Below, in pieces: positions 1 through 9,781 of a stretch of DNA of 64,000 nucleotides (positions are counted from its first letter, which is position 1; each line of letters starts with the position of its first letter). A program made the position numbers and the translations under genes. Below the pieces are notes generated by a model that was given only the letters and a program-made list of their open reading frames with translations, was not told the DNA's origin and did no database searches. The stretch is from Serendipita indica DSM 11827 (Eukaryota > Basidiomycota > Agaricomycetes > Sebacinales > Serendipitaceae), in assembly GCA_910890315.1 (NCBI GenBank), contig CAJVGD010000002.1, positions 2,728,001 to 2,792,000 of the forward strand, given 5' to 3'.

Positions 1-1584
1 AGAACAGTGAAAACACTTGCCATTTCGAGAGCAGAAACACTTGCATCGTTGAACTCGAAAGTCTCTGCTTGTCGTTTGATGTGTCCGAACATATTAGCCA
101 GCTTGGCCCATCTTTCCTGTGCCAACTGACGACGATCTGGGAGCGACGGCCCGGTTGGTGGAGGAGGTGGAGGATGAGATACCTGCTGCGCCTGTGGTCC
201 ATGCAGAGGCATGTGCTGAGATGCCGGCTGTGGCTGGGGACCATGTATGGTGAGATGCGGCGGATGGGCGACCCGCTGAGGCTGTTGAGTCATATGTGGA
301 TGCATATGAGCGCGTTCTTGGTCTGTGCGGTGTTGATAATGTGCTATTTGATGCACAGCTTGTGGGGGCCCGACGTCGTGGTTTGGCGTGGATAGACCAG
401 CCACCGAATGCTGCCTCGTACGATCGAAGTTCTCGTTTGAAGGGTTCATCTGCATCCTATGATGGTCTTGAATCGGCGTTGGTTGTTGCTGCTGCTGCTG
501 CTGCTGGGTGTGTGGTCCATGTTGGGGATGCTGCGAGGCTGGTGGGTGCCCGTGGTGTTGAATAGGCTGTGGGTGGCGTAATGGATGGTGATGTGGATGA
601 TGCGGGTGCAAATGCTGATTGTTTGGTGCCGAAGGTGAGGTATGTTGGCTGGTCATGGCGTGCTCGTAGTTAAGGGAATGCATAGGATACTGGGTTTGGT
701 CTACGTGCTGCAAGTCCAGTGTATCGTGCATCGATGCCGGTGGTGAAGGAGGTAGAGATGGACCGTCGTCCCCAGTCTGATAATTGTTTTGGTCGGTCGA
801 GATGTCGGATGGGAAGTTGTGGTCAGGGTGGGAGTTATGGTCAGGCGACGTGGTCGCAGTATTCTTATGCCGATTATTCCTATTCTCTCTGCGAAACTTC
901 TTCGTGAACGGACGGTTCGCTTCGCCAGTCTCGTGCGAGTGATTGCCGTTATAGTTGACCTTGACGATGGGCGTATCAAAGTACGTCTTGTATGATATTG
1001 TACTAGGGCAGCCTATTCCTTCTATCTTCTTGCTCGGCGTCTTCCGCTGACGTTCTGGATACTTCTTAACGTATTTCTTCTGGCCAGCCCTGTATCGCCG
1101 GTAAGCGCAAGTTTTTACGGAGAAATGACTCGCGTACCTAGCGTGTCTCGAGCACGCAAACTTGACATGTTCCTAACAAAGTGCTATCAGACCCATGCGG
1201 CACCAGAACGGCGATCCTCACTTTGAAGCGTGGGGGAACGGCCTTGGATGTATGACAGTCGACCTTGAAATAATCGACGCAGCTAAGGATATGAGTTCAT
1301 TTTCGGTCCTACAGCTATACTGCTCACTGAGTTTCTTCCTCTTGCTGTTTCCACTCCATAAAAGCGTCTAGTGTGGCAAACTGGAGGTTGAATCCATCCT
1401 CCACCTGGTCACCAGAGCCATAGAGATGTTTCTGGTTGGTCCCATCATACTGGATAATGATCGGCTGTGGTGTATTCGACGCCCCAGGTGTTACAGTCTG
1501 TGTAGGGCCCTGGAGGGTCAAGTCTGAGGTGTCCGAGGGGTAGTTATGGGAACCAGAACTGATCTGAAACTCATAGGTGGACAT
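1..1584 (-). CDS. FAR1/GCM1-like zinc-binding protein, 3' end cut by the window
   Basis: Spliced minus-strand model. Exon 1 is 1322-1584 (ATG at 1584) and two or three short introns follow before about 1100. The joined protein has an N-terminal segment of about 85 residues, then a compact basic domain with Cys near FACSRH, a second Cys in GIGCP, and a closing His-x-His (HSH). That CC-HxH order is typical of the WRKY/GCM1-like fold used by FAR1-type DNA-binding domains. A long low-complexity tail rich in His, Pro and Gln follows (about 1-900, with a Q run near 490-510), ending in a more ordered helix-like stretch. The reading continues past base 1; a GC-type donor (gcaagt, 15-20 on the complement) may end the last visible exon. 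Probably a transcription factor. The domain is judged from residue pattern only. No transposase-like segment is visible, so I favour a host regulator. Confidence 0.6.
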
Positions 1585-1700
1585 TCAGACAAGGCGCGGG
1601 CCAAGCTGCAACCGCAACTGCCACCCACGAAAAGAAATCAGAAAAGTCACGGGATGTGAATAAAAATGATAGGATTAAAGATATACAAGCAACCCATTGA

Positions 1701-2374
1701 CTAATCGCAGATCAGCTCGGAAACACTCCAGTCTTCGAAGCTGCCGTCTGGGAGATAGCGTCGAATGACTAATGGAATTTTGCGTTGGGCCAGCTCCTTG
1801 ATAGCTATCTGTAACGGGTCCGTCTCTCCCTCGGCGGGGACGAGAATGGGTGCATTCATGCTCGAGAAACAGTCAATCCCACGTTTGAGCCGTTTAGCCA
1901 CAGGAGTGCTTACCTAATCTGCAAAGCTCGCGTTCCCAATATTCTTGCCCGCTCATACTTTGTGAGATATGGTGTCGTGATGCGGACTTTGTTGGGCTTT
2001 CGTGGTTCGTTGTTTTGCTGCTGAGTGTTACCAGCGCCTGTTCGTTTGCCAGATGTCCCGTCTCGCATCTCCATATCGTCATCTTGTCGTATTCCGTTTA
2101 TAACATCTTGCGAGTCCAGCGCCTGGTCGTCCTCGCCTTCGCCGACTGGGAGTGGCATTTCCTCGTCCTGAAACGCGCAGCAATTGGGTCACGATGCCTG
2201 ATAACAGTGTTTGAGATTGATTTTGTACCTGAATAAACCCCTCATAACTGCCACAGGACGCGTTTAGCCCTCCTTTGCTGCAAGTGCACGCTAAAAACGC
2301 TGTCTAACTCACCCAGCATCCTCAAGATCAACATCTCCTCCTCCCATATACTCGTCTCCTCCATTATCAGACAT
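1701..2374 (-). CDS. RPB6: RNA polymerases I, II and III shared subunit RPB6 (ABC23)
   Basis: Four exons: 2313-2374, 2229-2247, 1914-2167 and 1701-1860, giving 164 residues, close to the usual fungal length of about 155. The acidic N-terminus is variable. The C-terminal half matches the omega/RPB6 core closely: [20 protein letters not shown], then a SMNAP segment, [10 protein letters not shown] and [13 protein letters not shown]. The subunit helps assemble and stabilise all three nuclear RNA polymerases. Exon 2 is only 19 bases, and it is needed to keep frame between the acidic first exon and exon 3. All three junctions keep phase. Identification is firm; only the microexon is inferred from frame and splice sites. 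Confidence 0.95.
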
Positions 2375-3136
2375 TTTTGAGCAACCGTCCCGGAATGAAG
2401 TAATATGGTCAGGGTCAAGTTCTAAAGGCGCCAGCCTTGCCAATAGACTGCGATTCAGCAGTTATGGTAGAGACCTTTAGGATGCATTTATTAACCATTA
2501 CGACGCGTCTTCGAGTTGGAAATCTCGCGGGCCCTGGAATATCCAAACTCGTCTGTTTAAACGCACATGAAAGCACCTGATCTGATCTTGAATAGATCAA
2601 AATGTCCGTTTCCAATTATTCTCTTGACGGAGTACAAGCAGCGGAGTTTGAAGAGACCGCTATCCAAGGGTTGCTCCCGACCACATCTGTAACACTGCCA
2701 ACTCGCCACTAAACAGCCAATGGCTGCATTTACGAATAGATACTCTGCTCTCTTACAAGAGCCTGGCACCGTAATGAATGAGACCGACGACACCCAGCCG
2801 GTCAACGCGCGATCTGCGACCAAAGGTTACATCCGCAGGGCTCAGAGCTTACTCAGAACAAGAGGATTCTCTCACAAGCGAGCATTTTTGTGGCCTGGTG
2901 AGTGAATCCGCTCGTGGCTGGTGGAGGCAACGCGAGTTTGTTGGACCGTTAAAGGCAACCCAAGAGTCTCCAACCTTTGTCTAGAGAGACAATAGACCAC
3001 CCATAATACATCTCAGCATCTGATTTAGCCATATTACTTCTCGCCACTATTCCTCTCAATCGTCAAATTTTTATCCATTCATTCTCGTCTTCCTCGTCGC
3101 TCTTTTGGCTCTCCATTATTCTATCTATTTTGCTAT
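2375..3136. other. Divergent intergenic region between RPB6 and the RRM gene
   Basis: No convincing gene. A plus-strand reading of 61 codons from 2720 ends at a perfect donor (GTGAGT at 2898) and could be an upstream exon of the RRM gene, but no clear partner acceptor or conserved motif supports it. The stretch 3010-3135 is pyrimidine-rich, like a fungal 5' leader or core promoter, which suggests that transcription of the RRM gene starts here. Confidence 0.5.
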
Positions 3137-6038
3137 ATGCACTACGCAACCTCCGTTTCGACCCTGGGGGGTCCGTCTCATGTGGCGTGTACCTTACGAG
3201 CCACTGCTTACTCTCTTCCTAGCTTGCCCAGCCGCGTTGCTCCAGAGGTTCTGGAGACCAAGCTCAGAGAGCTGGTTTCACGTATCATCGACCCAGTGTA
3301 CGTGAACATTATCAACGATAAACTCGGCAACAAGGCCGCGTTTGTTCAAGCAAAGGTCCGTCTTTTCTCGATCCAGACGCGGTGAAAACCTGACTCATTC
3401 GTAGACTGTCGAGGATGCACATATCCTTCTCAAGACTGAACTCGAGTACGATGGAATACCTCTCCGTCTCCAACTTGCCAAGGCACATCGATCCCTCACG
3501 GTCTGGTTTCGCAAATTGGCGGGTCCGGCGCCCAGCTTGCGTCTCATTAGGAGCAAGCAAGGGTGATTATACATGGCTCTGGATGTGAGCTACTACTAAA
3601 TCTTAACAGAAGTGTTCGAGCTATGGTCAACGAGCTCCAGGCGCCCAATCCGTTCACACCTCCCCGCAAAGAGGACCCATACTCGGGATCTGGTCAACTT
3701 TTCCCGCAAATTGCATACAATACAGCCTTTATGAGGAAGATTTGCGAAGCTCTTGGGCCCCTCGAGAGTTTTGAGCCAGCGGGCATGCGTCCAATGTACG
3801 ACGGTGGCGCAGGATTGACCGAGTCGTGGCAAGTCAAGTGGCAAGACCGCTCGGACGCTATACACGCCAAATCAGTTTTCTCCTTTTTACCCTTCGTTGG
3901 TTGGACCTGGTCGCACGAGGAAAGGCAATACGATAGAAGCTTTTACGGAGATGGATTCCCGGTCATGGGTAGATATCATAAGCAGGCAAGCGTTTACAGC
4001 GACTATCACCCTCTTATCCCCAAACCGTCGCGGATTGGGGCTCCTGGTGCTGTCGACGGATCGTTTCCCAGGAAGAGCGCAGAGGAATTTCCTCCATTGT
4101 CTGCGGTACAACCTGCAAAGTATGTCTGGGTCATTCTACCATCCTTCACGCTGATGGCGTCTCCAGATTGTCCAACATCACGTATCAGCCAAGTACATCC
4201 GACGTGACGGATATGCCTATTACCCCTACCTCTCTTCTTTACTCGTCTCCAGTCATCGTGTCTCCCACCGAAGCCGTTTATCTTGATCCCCATGCAGCCG
4301 CCCATCCCAGGTTGGAGGATGGGTCTACGACAAAGCCCTTTCGTCCTCGGATTTCTTATTTCTATGACACGCTTTACGTCAGCAACATCCTTCCAACCAC
4401 TTCGGATGGTGACTTGGAGCAATTGTTCGCACCCTATGGGTCGATCAAGGAAGTCAAGCGTGTCAATTATCGTACGTCCTCCTATGCTTCTTGCGTGCGT
4501 AATTGAACCGGGATAGGTGGCGAGTTGTCCGCGGCTTTTGTTACCTACGGCGTGGAAGCAAACGCTGCAAACGCAGTCAGAGATTTTGTAGGACTCGATG
4601 AAAACTGTTGACTCTGTATTCTTATGTATCCCTAGGGCAACGGCGTAGTCTTCAAGTTGGATGGACGCGAGCTCCGAGTAGGATATAAGCGCTACTATCA
4701 AAAGAACCAACGTAAAGGAAGAACGTATGATCGTGTTCGCATTCTACAACGTCCCGAAGAAAAGGATGTCACACTGTTGGTGGCAACTCCGACTACGGAG
4801 CTGCTTCAACTCCCAGTTGAAGCTCCGCCCATTTCTGAATCCGATCAGTCTACGGATGAAACATCCAAGGACACGGGTGGAGAGTGTTCGGAGACGAATT
4901 TTACATCCTTTGAAGAATCGATAGCGCGGGATATACCCCGAGGTCTTTCGTCTTCCCCGGAACCATCGAGCAGTACTCAAGGTGAAGAGGAAGAGCAGAT
5001 AGAAGACGTAGAAGAGGCAAAAGAGCAGAATAAACGTCCAAGACCCTCAGTTGACGTCGATATTACGCCTGTTCATGCTGCAGAAATCCCCAAGCCACTT
5101 CCAGAGGACATTTCGGGACCGACGGGTCCTCGGGCAACAGTCTACTCACAGCTTTGGCAGCAGCAATACTATTCAGGATGGGGATATCCGTATCCAGTCT
5201 ATCCTCCTCCAATGGCAATGCCTCGGTACCCGCCGCCGCAATGGGTATGTGGCTTGGCCTTGCTCTGAATTATGCTCATGTCTCATCTTAGTACCACGCC
5301 CAGCCACCTCCATATGCGTCATCTGATCCTTATGGCTCGATGGGACCTCCCTCTCAGCCGGCCCCAACATTTCACAACGGACCGATTCTGCCGTCTGGGA
5401 GCTATGAGAATGCGGATGGTGGAATCACATATGTGTACGCGCCAGAGGTGTTGAAAAAGTATGTGCCAGAGTTGCAGTCGGAGCCGGATCCAAACAGAGA
5501 GACTACGAGAGTCAAACACGCAAGGGCGGTACAACACTCGTTTGTCAACGCAATGTACCCTCAATTTGGACCTCCAGAGGCCTATCATCGTCCTCCGCAC
5601 CCTCACGTATACCCGCATTCGGTGCACCCGCACTACATTGGTCCTCGGAGAATGTACCCAGAAGGTCCACTGGCTCAAGAAATGTTCAACCATCGACCTC
5701 CATTCGAGCACGAGATGGCAGGATACGTGCCACCGTATGCTCCCATGATGCGAGGACCAGCCGTGCAGACTTTACCTCCGACGCGCCCGACTGCCTATGC
5801 AAGAGCCTATGACATGTCGATGAACGGATATCCAACCGCAACCGTACCCGCTCATAGTCTCCCTCCTCCGGCACAGCACTTTCCACAGCTGGAGCACTTA
5901 GCGCGCGATAGGACGTTTATGAACGCGGCAGCGAATCATGGCGCCAGTCGTCATCGTCGGAGTGTGAGCAGTGGGAATGTCCGATTCGAAAAAAAGGATG
6001 GCGATGTGGCAGAGGGTAGCTTGGGACGGTCGGTGTAA
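3137..6038 (+). CDS. RNA-binding protein with three RRM-like domains
   Basis: Seven exons: 3137-3355, 3405-3562, 3610-4119, 4167-4471, 4517-4587, 4636-5244 and 5292-6038. All phases agree and the product is about 872 residues. The first domain (about residues 20-100) is a divergent RRM with YSLPSLP as RNP2-like and KAAFVQA as RNP1-like strands. A second lies at about 150-230. The third is the clearest: LYVSNILPTTSDGDLEQLFA, then SAAFVTY and LDGRELRVGY. A Glu/Ser-rich acidic segment and a long Pro/Tyr/His-rich tail follow, as in mRNA-binding regulators with disordered C-termini. I do not recognise the exact orthologue. The start at 3137 is the first ATG after a pyrimidine-rich leader, but an upstream exon cannot be excluded. 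Its 3' end converges on pacC, 249 bases away. Confidence 0.75.
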
Positions 6039-6287
6039 AAAGTACGGACAAAACCAAAAGCGAAAAGGCTCTCGCGGACTATCTTGGACGCTACGGACGT
6101 TTGGTCTGTTTCTTGTAGAATGGTCGTTTGACTGATGAATGATGAGCATAGTTAACTCAACGAGAATTGGGTGATGAACATATTAGATTCACATGCGAAA
6201 ACACGGTGTACAACGAAGAAACGGGGACATAAAGAGACAGCTGGATACTTCAAAAAAAAAACTAGTCCAAAAACGCGACTCGAGAAA

Positions 6288-8788
6288 TCAAACGGCGTCA
6301 ACCTCCATCGCATCCTCAAACGGCGTTCGACTCCTCTCGACCGTCTTTGGCTGCAACCCCTCTGTGCCAAATCGACGCACATAATCCGTATTTATATGCA
6401 CGAGCAACGCACGGATAAACGCAGCATGTCGGACACGTTCATCATACGACACTTTGGGACGCGACGAGCCAGCGGTGTTGTTGGTAGGCGTAGCCGGGAG
6501 CGATCCGTCTGTACTCTGCGGTGAATCCTTGATCCCAATATCACTAACGCGCGACGCCAGATCAGAGCCAGGTGTCGACGGGGGTGAAGCGACGACGACA
6601 GAGGCAATGGACGGCAATTTGGTGCGCGAAGAAGGTACACTGCCGAGCGAAGGATAAAGAGACGAACTCGAAGAGTCGTCCGAAGTCGCAGATGATGCCG
6701 ACGACGACGACGATGACGACGACGCGGTGCGTGGAGGCGCGTCAAAGCTAGGATAAATCGACGACGGTGTCGGTTCCGAAACCTTTTTCGACGGCAACGT
6801 CAGGGCGGGCAACTTGAGCGCCGGATCGCCTTCTTGATGAACGAGCGAATAGAGCGCATGAGACGGTTTATGGACGCCCGTCTCCGAATCTGGCGAATCG
6901 CTATCGCTTCCACTACCTTCTTGAGGTTCAGGAGTCGAGTGATGCGAGTTGCTCTCCATTTCGACATCTCGTGATTCTTGAACAGGCGTCGTCTCTCCAT
7001 CCAATTCCTCTTCTGCTTCCTTTTTACGGAGAGCTTCTTCGCGTTCGCGCACGGCCTTTAGTGGTGCCGTCTGGAGGAAGAGCGAAGACTTGGGTCCAGT
7101 TCCAAGAATGCCTGCACCCTCACGTGGTCCAAGCGTCGGGTGTTGGAGGAGCAGAGACGGTGGGGAAGGTGCCTTGAGCGAATCAAACGAGACACGGAGA
7201 CTCGACGAATCGTACGAGCCAAAGGCATCGTGTCGACCACTACCACTGGTCGAGGAGAGTGGACCATCATACGGCGAGCTTGGGTATCCGCCAGGCGCAT
7301 TCGTAGAGGGACCGTGGGAGGAAGCGGCAGAGCTGCTGGTGGTGCTCAATGGACTACCTGTATTCGCAGGAGGAGTGCCCGTGAGGGAATGTCCGAGACC
7401 AGTATCGCGTGCACCAAAGCGCGGGACACCGAGGTCGAGCGAAGGGTAAAGCGACGAGAGGTCCGAATGCGTGCTCAGGTGCGACGGTCGATTAAAGAGA
7501 CGCGAGCTGTGCAAATCGCGACCGTAGAGATCATCATGCACTGGCAATGTCGATCCAGGGAGTCCCGGGAGACCAGTGAGGCCGATCGAGGCAAGCGCGT
7601 CGTCGTTGAACCAGTTTTCGTGTGGGATGTATTCTGACATGGGGCGACGAGGTTGCAACAGAGGATGAACGGGTTGAGGAGGTGAACGAGGGAGACCCGT
7701 CACGTCACGACCGAGAGCGAGCAAAAAGGCATTGACCGCCGCGAGATCCTCTGGGGTATTAATGTCGACGGAGACGGAGCGAGGAAAGGTATCTGGGAGG
7801 TCGGGTTGCTTGTTGTTGATACGCATATTGACCGCGGGTGGCGAGACGGAGGACGCATTGGAGAGCGAGGGCGTCGAGAGGGACTGGAGCGTCCTGAGCG
7901 AAGTCATTGGGGAGACTGCGAGCGATGGCTGGTGCTGCTGTTGTGGTGCTGTCGCTGCCTGGTATTGCTGTGATGGTTGCTGTTGGTGCTGCTGCTGCTG
8001 CTGCTGCTGTTGGTGCTGCTGACCAGATGGCTGCGGCCAGTCGCTGCCGACCAAGGACGAGAGAGTGGCGGCCATGTCTAGACGGGGTCAGAGATTACAT
8101 CAATAAAGCGCACGAGGAATACTTGCCATCGTTGTACGTCGGGTCCAATCGTCGCTTCTTGATAATATCATTCACCAGGTCATCAACGTCTAGACGGCGT
8201 TTGGGAGCGCGGGTAGTTCCAAGGCCTTGGCCGCCAAGGAGACCTCCCAATGCATTGATGAGCAAAGCGTGCTTGAGTTGCTCGGCAGTGACGCCGTCGA
8301 GCAGACTTGCGACACTGCCTCCGCCGCTGGTGCCGCTTGAATTGCTGCTATTGCTAGAGTTGTTTGCAGATGAGATGGATGGATGTGACTCTTTGACGGT
8401 AATGGCCTTTGAGTGCTTGTGCTGTTGGTGATGGGCCTCTGTGTGAATCTTTTCGTGCTTTTTGAGATCCTGGGGCCGTTTAAACGTCTTTTGGCACACA
8501 TCGCACTGGTGCGGCTTGAGCGGGGTATGTACTGATGAATTGTCAGCACATCAGTGAGATGGACCCCTAAGCCACTGACTCACCTCGGAGATGGCTCGTA
8601 ATGTGGTCTCGCTTTGCACACGTCGTCCCACAGTCTTTCCAGTGACACGTCAGGCAGAGGTTGTTGGTCGACTTGCGGCCTACATGGTCTGCACACAAGT
8701 GGTTGTACAGCGTCTCTGCGTCTGCAAATGCCTTTGTGCATCCCGTCCATTCACACGCAAATGCATCTTCTGTTCGATTCGACTCCAT
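6288..8788 (-). CDS. pacC: pH-response transcription factor PacC/Rim101
   Basis: Three exons, 8584-8788, 8127-8531 and 6288-8077, giving 799 residues. The N-terminus carries the three characteristic zinc fingers: finger 1 with C12, C17, H30 and H35, then the signature VGRKSTNNL; finger 2 with C48, C53, H66 and H70, containing KRDHITSH; finger 3 with C78, C81, H94 and H98, containing [10 protein letters not shown]. This is the PacC/Rim101 arrangement, in which alkaline pH triggers proteolytic release of the N-terminal part. The rest is disordered: Gln/His runs just after residue 200, many Ser/Pro, Asp/Glu patches and a Ser run. Intron 2 fits only as GC-AG (gcaagt donor, 8121-8126 on the complement); the nearby GT would break frame. 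Five GCCAAG motifs lie upstream, which suggests autoregulation. Confidence 0.93.
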
Positions 8789-8851
8789 TGATTTTCCACT
8801 GGATTTTAGAGAGGGAGCAAAAGACCAGGCCAGACGACGTCTAGGTCAAAG

Positions 8852-8958
8852 TTATATATAAAGCCAAGCGGCGGCCGCTTACCGAGCGACTGGGCGCCAA
8901 GCAGTCAAGTCTCTTGGACACACTTGGCGTGGATCCCTTGGCAAAATCGAGAGCCAAG
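8852..8958 (-). promoter_or_regulatory. pacC promoter: TATA-like element plus cluster of five PacC-type sites
   Basis: A TATATATA element lies at 8853-8860, about 65 bases upstream of the pacC start codon. Immediately beyond it, five exact copies of GCCAAG, in either orientation, occur within 96 bases: 8863-8868, 8896-8901, 8923-8928 (as CTTGGC), 8937-8942 (as CTTGGC) and 8953-8958. GCCARG is the established binding core of PacC/Rim101. By chance one would expect about 0.05 copies of this exact hexamer (both strands) in 96 bases. That the protein binds here is inference. Confidence 0.7.
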
Positions 8959-9781
8959 AGCCATTAGTCAGTGGCGACTGCAGTTTCAGACAGAGATGCA
9001 TTGCCCAACGTGAGGAATATTCAAGGAATACATTGTCACAGCGCATCACCCGTCTCAAAATAGCTGCCCGCCGGGTGTTTCATTCGGCCGGCAGACTGTA
9101 AATGTCGTAATCCTCTAAATAAGACTGGACCAGTCGCACATGCTGACGTCGAGACTATCATTCCAAGGGTCTTCAACCTGGGTTCAAACAAGAGACTTGT
9201 AGCTATGAAAACAACTTATTTCACCATCATCATTCAGTGGAGTTCACCGTACCGAGGTGTACTTTGGTCGATAATTGTTAAACTCCTAGAGCAGTATAAT
9301 CATGCTAGTATAATATCATATCACACATTTTAACACCATAAATAAGCTTAATGAGATGTGGCAAATTTGTTGTCATATCTCGATGGTGGCGTCGCCTTGA
9401 TTGAATCATGGAATCATACCCAAAATCATTTGCCGATGGCACTATTCAGAACATGTCACGCGATAGATGGACAGAAATCCCAACGGCCGCTCGCCGCAGT
9501 GTTAAATGTATTCCAACGTGTATTTCCACAATACAAGGCACTGAAAACCACGCCCACCCTGCAAGGACGCTGACGACAAGGCGCACCAGGGCCCCGCCGG
9601 ATAAAATGCATGGGCGGAGGCGGGATGCGATGAGCGTATAGAGTCCCGACGCAATTGTAGAACAGCTCCAACCCGCCCTGCAACTGCCGCAACCAAACAA
9701 CGCGCCCCTTCACCTTCAACCCCAACACCTTACAGCGCACATCTCGTCCAGCTGCTCCCATTCCTACTTTATACTCTCTAA
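8959..9781. other. Intergenic region upstream of the E2/F-box gene
   Basis: No supported gene. The stretch is A/T-rich around 9200-9350, with short repeated AT motifs, and holds the presumed promoter of the gene starting at 9782. Small reading frames on both strands (9358-9842) show no recognisable protein and no splice context. Confidence 0.5.

Noticed and set aside
480-515. CTG/CAG run as a microsatellite only
   Set aside because: On the minus strand it is in frame as a Gln run within the FAR1-like gene's tail, so it is part of coding sequence.
2720-2905. Plus-strand reading of 61 codons ending at a strong donor, as the first exon of the RRM gene
   Set aside because: It would need an intron of over 300 bases, has no recognisable motif, and a leader-like pyrimidine tract lies between it and 3137.
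7140-8022. Long plus-strand readings rich in Trp, Cys or Arg opposite pacC
   Set aside because: They are antisense to the CAG/Ser-rich coding region of pacC and have composition typical of shadow frames.
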